This document shows positions 45,713-53,905 of a stretch of 64,000 nt of DNA, piece by piece. The position numbers and the translations under genes were made by a program. The first letter of the stretch is position 1. Every line of letters begins with the position of its first letter. Below the pieces are notes generated by a model. The model made no database searches. It saw only the letters and a program-made list of their open reading frames with translations, and was not told the DNA's origin. Source of the DNA: Nocardioides silvaticus (lineage in GTDB: Bacteria > Actinomycetota > Actinomycetes > Propionibacteriales > Nocardioidaceae); NCBI RefSeq assembly GCF_003160695.1, contig NZ_QGDD01000001.1, forward strand, positions 744,001 to 808,000, given 5' to 3'.

Positions 45713-46885
45713 GTGGACCTCGACGCGTTCCGGTGGCTGCTCACCGACGAGGGGCAGGCGCTCCTCGTGCGCGCCACCGGCCTCGCCGGCACCGGCGACG
45801 AGCTGCACGTCCAGGCCGAGCTGCGTCGTACGGCGTCGCCCGCCGCCGTCGCCGCGGCGCTGACCCAGGTCGAGCTGCGACAGCGGGCACGGGCCAAGTT
45901 CGGTGAGCTCGCCGACCGTCTCTACTTCACGCCGGACGCCCTCGAGCAGGCGACGCGGCTGTCGGTGGCGACGCACCGGGCGAGCCGCTACCGGGTGTTC
46001 GGGGCGAGCACGCTGATCGACCTCGGCTGCGGGATCGGCGGCGACCTGATCGCCGCGTCGAGCGCCGGCCTGGTCTGCGCAGGGGTCGACCTCGACCCGG
46101 TGCGGGTGGCGGTGGCCGAGGCGAACCTGGCCGCCCTCGGCCTCCCCGGCGCGGTCCAGGTCGCCGACGCGACCGAGGTCAACCACCACGCGTTCGACCT
46201 CGCGTTCGCCGATCCCGCCCGTCGCAGCGGCGCCGGCCGCACCTTCAACGTCGACGACTGGGTGCCCTCGTGGACCTGGGTCGAGGATTTGCTCCGCCGG
46301 GACGCCTGCGTGAAGGTCGCCCCCGGCATCCCCCACTCGCTGGTGCCCGCCGACGTCGAGGCGGAGTGGGTCAGCGACGGCGGCGAGGTCAAGGAGGCCG
46401 CGCTCTGGTCCGGGCGTACGGCGACCGCGCGCCGCCGCGCGACGGTGATCGGCTCCGGGGGGCTCGCCTCCCTGACCGACGAGGACGACCCGGGCGTCGA
46501 GGAGGTCGGCGTCGGCGCGGTCGGCGACTACCTCTACGAGCCCGACGGCGCAGTGGTCCGGGCCGGCCTGGTGACCGCCGTCGCCGCCGGCGTCTCCGGC
46601 CGGCTGGTCGATCCGAAGATCGCCTACGTCACCTCGGACTCCTCCTTCCGCACGCCGTTCGCACGCGGCTATCGGGTCCTCGAGCAACTCCCCTACCGGG
46701 AGAAGCAGCTCAAGGCGGCCCTCCGCGAGCGCCGCATCGGTCGCCTCACGATCAAGAAGCGTGGCGTCGACGTCGCCCCCGAGGCTCTGCGCAAACGGCT
46801 CGCCCTCGCCGGCGAGGAGGAAGCCACGCTCGTGCTCACCCGGGTCGGCGGCCACGGCACCGCCCTGCTCGTCGTACCTTTCTGA
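45713..46885 (+). CDS. THUMP-like-domain class I methyltransferase
   Basis: A 390-aa protein starting at GTG 45713. The SAM site is TLIDLGCGIGGDLIAASSAGLVCAGVDLDPVRVAVAEANL near residue 100, and FADPARR near 165 takes the place of the usual NPPY-type motif. The C-terminal third (FARGYRVLEQLPYREKQLKAALRERRIGRLTIKKRGVDVAPEALRKRLAL) is the THUMP-like domain described in these proteins. RNA is a possible substrate by fold; activity unproven. It follows the MMPL gene by 12 bases. Confidence 0.87.
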   Translation: MDLDAFRWLLTDEGQALLVRATGLAGTGDELHVQAELRRTASPAAVAAALTQVELRQRARAKFGELADRLYFTPDALEQATRLSVATHRASRYRVFGASTLIDLGCGIGGDLIAASSAGLVCAGVDLDPVRVAVAEANLAALGLPGAVQVADATEVNHHAFDLAFADPARRSGAGRTFNVDDWVPSWTWVEDLLRRDACVKVAPGIPHSLVPADVEAEWVSDGGEVKEAALWSGRTATARRRATVIGSGGLASLTDEDDPGVEEVGVGAVGDYLYEPDGAVVRAGLVTAVAAGVSGRLVDPKIAYVTSDSSFRTPFARGYRVLEQLPYREKQLKAALRERRIGRLTIKKRGVDVAPEALRKRLALAGEEEATLVLTRVGGHGTALLVVPF

Positions 46886-46887
46886 CC

Positions 46888-46952
46888 GCGACGCACCGGG
46901 GAGATTTGTCGCGTTCTGGTGCGGTTCGCGACGAATTTCCCCATTGCGTCGC
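46888..46952. repeat. REP-like palindrome, copy 3 of 3
   Basis: Two 26-base arms (left begins GCGACGCACCGGGGAGATTT, then GTCGCG) with four mismatches around a 13-base loop. It fills the gap between the convergent methyltransferase (ends 46885) and P450 (ends 46952) genes, touching the P450 stop codon. The arm sequence matches the copies at 28389 and 6067. Confidence 0.85.
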
Positions 46953-48373
46953 TAGTGGAGCGGCCGGAGGGTGACCGGGAAGCCGTCGACGGGTACGACG
47001 AGGCTCGTGTAGTCCCACTCGAGCTCGTAGTCCGCCGGGATCTCGATCCGGTAGTTGAGCAGCATCCGGTGGATGATCGCCTTGACCTCGGCCGAGCCGA
47101 ACACCATGCCGATGCACTTGTGGGCGCCGCCGCCGAAGGGGATGTGGGCGAACCGGTGGCCCTTGTGCTCGTTGCGGGGGGCGACGAAGCGCTCGATGTC
47201 GAAGGAGTCGGGGTCGGTCCAGACGGTCTCGTTGCGGTGGGTGGGGTCGGTGACGACCGCGATCAGCGTGCCCTTGGGGACGAAGTGGCCGCAGATGTCC
47301 ATGTCCTCGGTGGCCTCGCGACCGAGCACCGGCACAGGGGCGACCAGCCGCATGCCCTCCATGAACACCCGGTCGACGATCTCGAGCTTGTCGAGCAGCT
47401 CCAGCGTCACCGGCTCGCCGCGCAGGGCTTCGGACTCGGCGCGGGCGCGCTCCTGGAGCTCGGGGTACTTCGCGAGGTAGTAGGCGACCGTCGTGGAGGT
47501 GATGGTGGTGGTGTCGTGGGCCGCCATCATCAGGAAGATCATGTGGCTCACGACGTCCTCGTCGGTGAACTCCTCCCCGTCGTCGGTGCGCGCGTGGCAC
47601 AGCGCCGCGAACAGGTCGTCGTCGTTCGACGCGCGCTTGGCGGCGATCTCGGCGCGGAAGTAGTCCTCGAGCACCTTCCGGCCGGCGAGGCCCCTGTTCC
47701 ACCGCAGCCACGGCGCACCCGGCACCCGGAAGCGGACCAGCCCGGTGCCGGCGCGGACCGCGTCGACGAAGGAGCGGGTCAGGTGCTCGGAGTGGTGCGG
47801 GTCGGCGCCCATGAAGACGACCGTGGCGACCGACAGGGACAGGTCCTTGACCGCCGGGTTCAGGAGCATCTGCTCGTCGACCGGCCACCCCGACATCTCG
47901 TTGTCGATGATCTTGGTGAACTGCTCGGTGTAGCCGGCCAGCCGCTGGCGGGTGAAGGCCTCCTGCATGATCCGGCGGTGCAGCAGGTGCTCCTGGCCGT
48001 CGAGCAGCATCAGCCCGCGGGAGAAGAAGGCGTCGATGAAGTAGCGCCACCCGGCCTGCGAGATCGACTTGCTCTTGGTGGTGAGCACCTCCTTGGCGGC
48101 CTCGGGGCTCGTGGTCCAGACGATCTTGCGGCCGAACGCGTTGGTCCAGAAGATCGGGCCGTGCTTCTCGCTGTAGCGACGGCCGGCGATGAACCCGTCG
48201 CGCAGCATCTCGATCGACTTCCCGATCAACGGCAGGCCGGGCTCCCCGGGCACCGGCTGCAGCCCGCTGCCCGCCGGCGGCTCGGCGAGCGGCGCCGTCG
48301 TCGTGCCCACCCGTCTGCCGAGTGCCTCGAACAGGGTGTCGCCCGGGAAGTCCCGGATCGTCGGTGCACTCAC
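46952..48373 (-). CDS. Cytochrome P450
   Basis: A 473-aa haem monooxygenase. The I-helix is MAAHDTTTITSTTVAYYL near residue 290, the K-helix ExxR is FMEGMRLVAPVPVLGREA, and the haem loop FGGGAHKCIGMVFGSAEVKAI carries the Cys ligand near 425. It is longer than typical bacterial P450s, with a proline-rich N-terminal LQPVPGEPGLPLIGKSIEML like membrane-associated CYPs but no TM. The substrate is unknown; lipid, sterol or hydrocarbon are all possible. GTG 48373 shares one base with the TetR stop (TAGTG), so translation is coupled. The FprA reductase (980) could supply electrons through a ferredoxin. Confidence 0.92.
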   Translation of the reverse strand: MSAPTIRDFPGDTLFEALGRRVGTTTAPLAEPPAGSGLQPVPGEPGLPLIGKSIEMLRDGFIAGRRYSEKHGPIFWTNAFGRKIVWTTSPEAAKEVLTTKSKSISQAGWRYFIDAFFSRGLMLLDGQEHLLHRRIMQEAFTRQRLAGYTEQFTKIIDNEMSGWPVDEQMLLNPAVKDLSLSVATVVFMGADPHHSEHLTRSFVDAVRAGTGLVRFRVPGAPWLRWNRGLAGRKVLEDYFRAEIAAKRASNDDDLFAALCHARTDDGEEFTDEDVVSHMIFLMMAAHDTTTITSTTVAYYLAKYPELQERARAESEALRGEPVTLELLDKLEIVDRVFMEGMRLVAPVPVLGREATEDMDICGHFVPKGTLIAVVTDPTHRNETVWTDPDSFDIERFVAPRNEHKGHRFAHIPFGGGAHKCIGMVFGSAEVKAIIHRMLLNYRIEIPADYELEWDYTSLVVPVDGFPVTLRPLH

Positions 48374-48966
48374 TAGTCCTCCTCGAGTCGTTGGCGCACG
48401 GCGCCGGTCAGGCCGAAGGTGTCGAACAGGGTGGTCACGTCGGAGCGCAGCTCGTGGTCGAGGCGGCCGGGCGCGACGGCACGGTGGTAGAGCAGCACGC
48501 CGTTGAGCGCGCGGACCAGGATCCGCGCGCTGTCGGTGCCGATCAGGTCGGCGAACGGCGCGCTGAGGTGGTCGACCAGCCGCCGGGTCGGCTTGCGCAG
48601 CCGCTCGTTGCGCATCGCGCCGTACGCCAGCTCGAGCATGCCGTCGGCGCCGAACCCCTGCTCGGCGTCGAGCTGCTCGACGAAGTCGAGCGCGGCCTCG
48701 ATCAGGCCGACGTCGCCGGCCAGCACGAGATCACGGAACCGCTCCACCTCCGCGACCGTGCGGTCGGTGAGCAGCTCGAACGCGACGACGAGCAGGTCGT
48801 CGAGGGTGGCGAAGTGGTACGTCGTCGCGGCCAGCGACGTGCCCGCGCGGGCCGCGACGGCGCGGTGGGTGACGGCCGCCGCACCCTGCTCGCGGATCAG
48901 CGCGATCGTGGCGTCCACGATCGCCTCCCGGGTCCGGGCCCCGCGTGCCGCCCTGCCGTCCGCCAT
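48373..48966 (-). CDS. TetR-family transcriptional regulator
   Basis: A 197-aa TetR protein. HTH: RTREAIVDATIALIREQGAAAVTHRAVAARAGTSLAATTYHFATLDDLLVVAFELL. ATG 48966 starts MADGRAARGARTREA; a GTG-free upstream extension to ATG 49011 is possible but would run through the likely operator GTACGTTAGTAC (48973-48984). It is co-directional with and overlaps the P450 gene, so it is likely the local, autoregulating repressor of the P450. Confidence 0.88.
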   Translation of the reverse strand: MADGRAARGARTREAIVDATIALIREQGAAAVTHRAVAARAGTSLAATTYHFATLDDLLVVAFELLTDRTVAEVERFRDLVLAGDVGLIEAALDFVEQLDAEQGFGADGMLELAYGAMRNERLRKPTRRLVDHLSAPFADLIGTDSARILVRALNGVLLYHRAVAPGRLDHELRSDVTTLFDTFGLTGAVRQRLEED

Positions 48967-49007
48967 GTTTCTGTACGTTAGTACTGAAAGTTCGGTCTGG
49001 GAAGAGG

Positions 49008-49033
49008 GCAACCGCCGCCAGGGTCTTCGCGTT
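49008..49033 (+). promoter_or_regulatory. ECF-type promoter, copy 1 (GCAACC-N14-CGCGTT)
   Basis: GCAACC (49008-49013) and CGCGTT (49028-49033) are separated by 14 bases, exactly as in the two matching sites before the sigma gene (53281) and the paralogous lipoprotein (55230). GCAACC resembles ECF -35 boxes (GGAAC type) and CGCGTY a -10 (CGTC type). The ATG of the lipoprotein is 8 bases past the -10, so the transcript would be leaderless or nearly so. Confidence 0.65.
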
Positions 49034-49041
49034 GTACAGCC

Positions 49042-49863
49042 ATGAGGCGAGGCGGCATCCCGGTGACGGCCCTGTGCACGATGCTCGCGCTGGCCGCGGC
49101 CTGCTCCGGAGACCCGAGCAGCTCAGACGTGCCCGCGGACACCGCGGCGACGGAGGAGGCGGCTCCGACCTCCGTCGTGCCCGCGTCCCCCGGCACCGCC
49201 CCGCCGATCGGCTACACCACCTGGACCGACGGCCTCCAGGTCGGTCCGCCGCCAGCACTCGGGTACGTCATCGGGCACACCTACCACGCGCCCGGAGGCC
49301 GGGTGGTCGAGCTGCCGAGCGACCGGGGGATCACGTCGCTCGCGCGCCTCGGAGACGGCTTCCTCGTCACCGACGACCGCTACTTCGAGGGCACCATGGG
49401 CGTGCTCCTCCTGGACGCGGGCGGCAACCTGGTGCGCGAGCTGGGTACGGTCGCCGGCGCTCCCGTGCTCGACGATGACGGCTCGACGCTGCGGTGGATC
49501 ACCTTCTCGCCGCTCGAGGTGTCACCGGCCGATCGCAGCCCGACGCGCCTCCACGTCGCGGACGTCGCGAGCGGCGAGATCCGGTCCCGCATCCTCCGCT
49601 TCGACGCTCGTGACCACGTGCCGGAGGCTCCCGCCGTGCCGGCGCCCCGTCAGCGACGGATACCGGTCCAGCTCCCCGTCCGCGGCCGGCCGGCGGCGCG
49701 AGCGTGGGAGGACCGCACCCACCTGCTGGTCGCGATCGTCCGGCCGCGCGCGGGACGGGCGGCCGTCGTCCGCCTCGACACCCGGACCCGCACCTGGTCG
49801 CTCGCGGTCGACTGGACGTCGATCGAGGGGTTCTTCGGCGTCACGTTCGCGACCTCACCGTGA
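49042..49863 (+). CDS. Lipoprotein, diverged relative of the 53902/55298 sensor domains
   Basis: A 273-aa lipoprotein with signal MRRGGIPVTALCTMLALAAAC; the lipobox Cys is about residue 21. After a Ser/Pro/Thr linker come segments that parallel the proteins at 53902 and 55298: GHTYHAPGGRVVELPSD against GVWHQADGDEVALPKN, and LVRELGTVAGAPVLDDDGSTLRWITF against LVDSFETTAPVAVNDTGTTIAWVAT. The last part (AWEDRTHLLVAIV ... VDWTSIEGFFGVTF) parallels AWSTDGRVVLDAYDGANWHLF ... DFDSPFTLV. A beta-propeller-like fold is inferred. It has the shared ECF-like promoter, supporting membership in the same regulon. Confidence 0.75.
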   Translation: MRRGGIPVTALCTMLALAAACSGDPSSSDVPADTAATEEAAPTSVVPASPGTAPPIGYTTWTDGLQVGPPPALGYVIGHTYHAPGGRVVELPSDRGITSLARLGDGFLVTDDRYFEGTMGVLLLDAGGNLVRELGTVAGAPVLDDDGSTLRWITFSPLEVSPADRSPTRLHVADVASGEIRSRILRFDARDHVPEAPAVPAPRQRRIPVQLPVRGRPAARAWEDRTHLLVAIVRPRAGRAAVVRLDTRTRTWSLAVDWTSIEGFFGVTFATSP

Positions 49864-49881
49864 CGGCGGGGTCCGCGTGAG

Positions 49882-50868
49882 TCAGGGTCGCTCGGGCCGC
49901 GGCGGCTGCTCGCCGGGGAGGGTGTCGGCCTTGACCGCGTCCCGCTGGCCCAGCGGCCGGTCCTGTCCCACGGTCGTGTCGCGGGCGGTCTGCTGCTCCG
50001 CCTCGGCGTTGACCTCGGCACCGAGCAGCACGATGTACATCGTGAGCCACAGCCACAGCAGCAGGACGACCACGCCGGCAAGAGCGCCGTAGGTCTTGTT
50101 GTAGGAGCCGAAGTTGTCGACGTACAGCGAGAAGCCGAGGCTCGCCGCCAGCCAGACCACCGTCGCCACGGCGGCCCCCACCGACACCCACTTGAACTCG
50201 GGGTCGTCGCGGTCGGGCGCCACCCGGTAGAGCACGGCGAGCGCGACGGTCATCGCGGCAACGAGCCCCACCCAGCGCGCGGCCTCCAGCCCCCATCGCA
50301 ACGGACCGCCTTCGGCGAGGTTGTCGAGGACGGCCGGCGCCACCGCGACCAGCGAGATCGTCACCACGACGAAGACGATCGCGGCGAGGGTCAGCAGGAG
50401 CGAGAGCCCCTTGCGCTTCACGAACCCGCGGGTCTCCTCCTCGTCGTAGGCGACGTTGATCGCCGAGAGGAGGTTGCCGACGCCGCCCGACGCGCTCCAC
50501 AGCGCGAGCACCAGGCTGACCAAGAGGCCGAGCCCGAGGGAGCCCGACGACGTCGAGGTGATCGCCTCGAGCTGGGTCGTCAGCAGGCTCGCGGCGTCGG
50601 ACGGGAGCGCGGCGGACAGGTCGTCGACCTGCCGCCGCACGTCCTCGGGGTCCCGCACCAGCCCGTAGAGCATCACGGCCGCGATCATCGCGGGGAAGAG
50701 CGCGAGGAAGGAGTAGAACGCCACCCCCGCCGCGAGCAGCGGGACCTGGTCGGACTTCGCCTCCGCCCAGGCCCGCTTGACGATCTGGAACCACCCCGCG
50801 CGCGGGATCTCCCGTGGGTCGTCTGCCTGCTCGCCGGGGAGCCGCTCTCGCGTCATCTGTGCCGTCAT
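49882..50868 (-). CDS. YihY/BrkB-family membrane protein
   Basis: A 328-aa inner-membrane protein with six TM helices. Signatures: VPLLAAGVAFYSFLALFPAMIAAVMLYGLV in TM1, LWSASGGVGNLLSAINVAYDEEETRGFVKRKGLSLLLT in the middle, and GSYNKTYGALAGVVVLLLWLWLTMYIVLLGAEVNAEAEQQ at the end. The family was once called RNase BN in error; its true role is not known (transport and envelope integrity have been proposed). It shares the minus strand with the DUF3618/holin-like genes, 45 bases downstream of them. Confidence 0.92.
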   Translation of the reverse strand: MTAQMTRERLPGEQADDPREIPRAGWFQIVKRAWAEAKSDQVPLLAAGVAFYSFLALFPAMIAAVMLYGLVRDPEDVRRQVDDLSAALPSDAASLLTTQLEAITSTSSGSLGLGLLVSLVLALWSASGGVGNLLSAINVAYDEEETRGFVKRKGLSLLLTLAAIVFVVVTISLVAVAPAVLDNLAEGGPLRWGLEAARWVGLVAAMTVALAVLYRVAPDRDDPEFKWVSVGAAVATVVWLAASLGFSLYVDNFGSYNKTYGALAGVVVLLLWLWLTMYIVLLGAEVNAEAEQQTARDTTVGQDRPLGQRDAVKADTLPGEQPPRPERP

Positions 50869-50913
50869 GCCGGAGCGGTACCCGTCCGTCCGCCCGCCAA
50901 CGAGATCGGGACC

Positions 50914-51510
50914 CTAGGTCCCGGGGGTCTCGTCCTTGACCGTGGCGGCAGCCGAGCGGCCTTCGTCCTGGACGGTGCTCATGCTGTCCTGGGCGCTGGC
51001 CTTCACCTCCTGCGCCGCCTGGGTCGCGGTCTCCTTCAGCTGCTCGCCGACCTGCTGGCCGACGGCCTTGGCCTCGTCGACCACCCCGGAGTCCTTCACC
51101 GTCTCGGTGAGCATCTGGGCGGCCTGCGCCTCCTTCTGCGACGCCGGGATCATCGCGGAGACGATCATGCCGGCGCCGAACGCCACCAGCCCCGCAGCCA
51201 ACGGCGAGCCCTGCGCCTGACGCCCGATCGTGTCGACGGCCGACTGCGCCGACCCGGCGACGGCGGAGGTCGCTCCGGATGCGGCGTCCTTCGCGGACCC
51301 GACCGCATCCTGCGCCGAGCCTCCCGCGCTGCTGGCCGAGCCCATCACCGACTCCTTGATCGACGACATCCGGCCGCGCACGGCCTCCTTGCGTCGCTCG
51401 ACCACCCGGCTGGGGCTCACCTTGTCGTAGAGCGCGTCGACGTCGCGCGAGAGGTTCTCCCGCGTGTCGGCGATCCCCGTCGTCAGTTGTTCTTCAGCTG
51501 CTTGGCCCAT
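50914..51510 (-). CDS. DUF3618-domain protein
   Basis: A 198-aa protein. The N-terminal TGIADTRENLSRDVDALYDKVSPSRVVERRKEAVRGRM fits DUF3618. Next is an Ala/Ser/Gly-rich region (SVMGSASSAGGSAQDAVGSAKDAASGATSAVAGSAQSA), one TM segment (LAAGLVAFGAGMIVSAMIPA), then an amphipathic Ala/Lys/Gln helix region like LEA proteins. This is usually found with holin-like and YtxH-like genes as an envelope stress cassette. It overlaps the holin-like gene by 28 bases. Confidence 0.85.
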   Translation of the reverse strand: MGQAAEEQLTTGIADTRENLSRDVDALYDKVSPSRVVERRKEAVRGRMSSIKESVMGSASSAGGSAQDAVGSAKDAASGATSAVAGSAQSAVDTIGRQAQGSPLAAGLVAFGAGMIVSAMIPASQKEAQAAQMLTETVKDSGVVDEAKAVGQQVGEQLKETATQAAQEVKASAQDSMSTVQDEGRSAAATVKDETPGT

Positions 51511-51944
51511 GCTGCGTCCTCCTTCAGGGTCTGCTGGGTGGTCTCCAGCTTCGGGTTCATCGACTTCAGCTCCTTGCGTCCGACCATGGCCATCACGCCC
51601 GCCGCGGCCAGCCACAGGACCGTCACGATCAGGGCGGCGAGCGCCGCGTGCATCCACTCGTCGAGCAGGAACATCAACGTCAGCGACAGGAAGAGCAGGG
51701 CGAGGTGACCGGCGATGCCGGCTCCCCCGAACAGGCCCACGCCCTTGCCCGCCTTCGCGGCCTCGGCCTTGGCCTCGGTCTTGGCCAGCTCGACCTCCTG
51801 CTTGACGAGCGTGGTGAGGTCGTTGGCGATGTCGCCGACGAGCTCCCCCAGCGACCGACCGTCCGCGGACGTCTCGGTGCCGGCCGGCCCCGTCGCCGCT
51901 CCGCCGCCGGCGTACGTCGTACCGCCGGTCGCCTGCTCGGTCAC
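51483..51944 (-). CDS. Actinobacterial holin-X-like (phage holin 3-6 superfamily) membrane protein
   Basis: A 153-aa protein. A Gly/Thr-rich start is followed by the amphipathic helix LVGDIANDLTTLVKQEVELAKTEAKAEAAKAGKG and two TM helices (GGAGIAGHLALLFLSLTLMFLLDEWM and AALAALIVTVLWLAAAGVMAMVG). This is the PF07332 pattern. Despite the name, chromosomal copies next to DUF3618 genes are probably envelope proteins, not lysis proteins; no phage gene is nearby. It overlaps both neighbours (4 and 28 bases). Confidence 0.85.
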   Translation of the reverse strand: MTEQATGGTTYAGGGAATGPAGTETSADGRSLGELVGDIANDLTTLVKQEVELAKTEAKAEAAKAGKGVGLFGGAGIAGHLALLFLSLTLMFLLDEWMHAALAALIVTVLWLAAAGVMAMVGRKELKSMNPKLETTQQTLKEDAAWAKQLKNN

Positions 51945-52693
51945 AGCGTGCCTCCAGGGGTGGATCCGCCCTCCGGGTAGACCGGGGACTCTGCCGGCGC
52001 TCCGGTGCCGGACAGGGGTGTGTCGGCGGCCGTGCCACCAGACGCGGGGGGCGGAGGCGCGGAGTACATCCCGGGCTGGGTGGGCGTGGACTGCTGCTCC
52101 GGAGCGGGGCTGCTGCTGGCGCCGGACGGCGTGCTCGTCAGCGTGCTGGTCGGAGTGCTGGTCGGAGTGCTGGTCGACCCCGTGGTGGAGCCACCGCCGG
52201 CGTCCTTGGCGCCGCGGGCCACCCGCCCGGCGACGACGCCGGCCGCCAGTGCACCGAGCAAGAAGGTGCCCGGTCGCCGCCGCGCGAAGTCCCGGGCCCG
52301 GTCGAGCACCTCACTGGGCTCACGACCCTGCAGCTCGGAGGTGAACGCCTTCGCCTTGTCGCTGACCTGGGTCACCACGTCCTGGGCCAGGCCGCTGCCG
52401 GCGCCCTCACCGCGGGCCATCTTCTCGAGGTCGTCGGCGAAGCCCTGGAGCATGGTCACCAGGCTGTCGAGCTGGCTCCGCGACTGCTCCTCGATCTGCG
52501 AGCGAGCGTCGCTCATGAGGTTGCGGGCCTGCTCCTGTGCGTCGGCGGCGACGGACTGCGCCTCGGTCTTGGCGACGTCGGCGACGTGCTTGCCCTCGTC
52601 CGCGGCGGTCCCGGCAACCTGCTGTGCCTGGTCCTTGACCCCGCCCGCCCCTGCTGAGGTGGGGGCATCGGTCCCATAGTCATAAGTCGTCAT
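51941..52693 (-). CDS. Coiled-coil, Ala-rich membrane-associated protein with Thr/Pro/Ser tail
   Basis: A 250-aa protein. Residues 20-110 are a long Ala/Gln/Glu/Asp-rich amphipathic helix (VKDQAQQVAGTAADEGKHVADVAKTEAQSVAADAQEQARNLM, SQIEEQSRSQLDSLVTMLQGFADDLEKMARG). A short hydrophobic glycine-rich segment (GTFLLGALAAGVVAGRVARG) follows, then a low-complexity tail with TSTPTSTPTSTLTSTPS. No enzyme motif. ATG 52693 has GGAAGGAC ahead. It is the first gene of a three-gene overlapping operon with the holin-like and DUF3618 genes. Confidence 0.83.
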   Translation of the reverse strand: MTTYDYGTDAPTSAGAGGVKDQAQQVAGTAADEGKHVADVAKTEAQSVAADAQEQARNLMSDARSQIEEQSRSQLDSLVTMLQGFADDLEKMARGEGAGSGLAQDVVTQVSDKAKAFTSELQGREPSEVLDRARDFARRRPGTFLLGALAAGVVAGRVARGAKDAGGGSTTGSTSTPTSTPTSTLTSTPSGASSSPAPEQQSTPTQPGMYSAPPPPASGGTAADTPLSGTGAPAESPVYPEGGSTPGGTL

Positions 52694-52832
52694 TGATCGT
52701 CCTTCCGGTGAAGAGGCCTCCGCATTACCCCCGGTCCGACCGGTCACCCGCAACGGGCCGCGAATGGCGAAGAAAAGGCAAAGGGAACCGGCGTGTTCAC
52801 GACTCGCTCCAGAACCGCGCGGGTACTGCCCC

Positions 52833-53273
52833 GTGGTGAGGCACCTGGGGGATCCGGAAGCACTGCTGCGCTCGCACGGGCTGCGGGTGACCCGCCCGCG
52901 GCTCGCGGTGATCGCGGTGCTGCTGCGGGCGCGGGCGGAGGAGGCCCACCTCACGGTCGCGGAGGTGGCCGAGCTGAGCCGCGAGATCCTCGGTCGGGTG
53001 TCGCCGCAGACGGTCTACGACTGCCTCGAGGCGATGACGGTCGCCGGTCTGGTCGACAGGGTCGACATCCCCGGTTCGCCGGCGCTCTTCGAGGTCCGGA
53101 CCGGCGGCACGCACCAGCATCTCGTCTGCCGGCACTGCGGCGCCGTGCGCAACGTCCCCGATGCTGCTGCCGCCCTGCCGGATCCGCGGCCGGAGCTGGC
53201 TCCGGGGTCCCCGGTGGACCACATCGACATCGTCTACTGGGGCGACTGCGCCGCGTGCGCGGGACACGCCTGA
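52833..53273 (+). CDS. Fur-family transcriptional regulator
   Basis: A 146-aa metalloregulator. DNA-binding: DPEALLRSHGLRVTRPRLAVIAVLLRARAEEAHLTVAEVAELSREILGRVSPQTVYDCLEAMTVAGLVDRVD. Dimer/metal part: FEVRTGGTHQHLVCRHCGAVRNVPD with CxxC, the His in VDHIDIVYWG, and the second CxxC in DCAACAGHA. Both structural zinc pairs are present. The sequence resembles FurA/CatR peroxide or metal sensors, but no katG is adjacent. GTG 52833 (or 52836) starts the conserved domain; ATG 52764 would add 23 unconserved residues. It diverges from the envelope operon. Confidence 0.87.
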   Translation: MVRHLGDPEALLRSHGLRVTRPRLAVIAVLLRARAEEAHLTVAEVAELSREILGRVSPQTVYDCLEAMTVAGLVDRVDIPGSPALFEVRTGGTHQHLVCRHCGAVRNVPDAAAALPDPRPELAPGSPVDHIDIVYWGDCAACAGHA

Positions 53274-53280
53274 CGGAATT

Positions 53281-53306
53281 GCAACCATTCTCCGACCGAT
53301 CGCGTC
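53281..53306 (+). promoter_or_regulatory. ECF-type promoter, copy 2 (GCAACC-N14-CGCGTC)
   Basis: GCAACC (53281-53286) and CGCGTC (53301-53306) precede the sigma gene start by about 60 bases. Including flanks, TGCAACC and CGCGTCC are identical with those at 55229-55256, with the same 14-base spacer of unrelated sequence. Conservation of two boxes but not the spacer is what a shared promoter should look like; autoregulation of the sigma factor is inferred. Confidence 0.72.
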
Positions 53307-53365
53307 CTCCACCCGACACAGTTCCCCCTGGGACCAGCTCGACGAGAGACGAAGGAGGTCAGCCG

Positions 53366-53905
53366 ATGGGCCGGAAGGACCGCGAAGCACAGCGGGACGC
53401 CGAGTTCACCGAGTACCTGGCCGTTCGGCAGCCGACCCTGCTGCGCACGGCGTACCTCCTCACCGGAGACCGGCACCAGGCGGAGGACGTCCTGCAGACG
53501 TCGCTCGCCAAGCTGTACCTGGCGTGGGACAAGGTCCACGATCGCGGCGCCGTCGATGCGTACGTCCGCCGGATCATGGTCAACGAGAACAACTCGCTGT
53601 GGCGCCGGGCGTGGAAGAAGCGCGAGTACGCCACGGACGAGGTCCCCGAGGGTGCCCCGCACCACGACGCCTACGACGACGGCACCAACGACCAGCTCTG
53701 GCAGGTGGTGCAGACGTTGCCGCCGAAGGCCAGGTCGGTCGTCGTGCTCCGGTACTACGAGCAGATGTCGGAGGCCGAGGTCGCCGACGCGCTCGGCATC
53801 TCCGTCGGCACCGTCAAGTCCCAGTGCAGCCGGGCCCTCTCCGCTCTCCGTGAGCGGGTGCCCGCCGAGCTCCACCCCCGCTACGGCGAGGAGTCCACGT
53901 CATGA
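53366..53905 (+). CDS. SigE-family ECF RNA polymerase sigma factor
   Basis: A 179-aa ECF sigma. Region 2: EYLAVRQPTLLRTAYLLTGDRHQAEDVLQTSLAKLYLAWDKV, with the DVLQ helix for -10 recognition. Region 4: DQLWQVVQTLPPKARSVVVLRYYEQMSEAEVADALGISVGTVKSQCSRALSALRE, with the HTH for the -35. ATG 53366 has an ideal GAAGGAGG 7 bases before. The stop overlaps the next gene (ATGA), a membrane protein with an anti-sigma-like layout. The promoter GCAACC-N14-CGCGTC upstream is shared with two other genes here. Confidence 0.93.
   Translation: MGRKDREAQRDAEFTEYLAVRQPTLLRTAYLLTGDRHQAEDVLQTSLAKLYLAWDKVHDRGAVDAYVRRIMVNENNSLWRRAWKKREYATDEVPEGAPHHDAYDDGTNDQLWQVVQTLPPKARSVVVLRYYEQMSEAEVADALGISVGTVKSQCSRALSALRERVPAELHPRYGEESTS

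Noticed and set aside
51483..51944. Holin-like gene as evidence of a prophage
   Set aside because: No other phage gene is present; this holin-X family with DUF3618 neighbours is a common chromosomal set.
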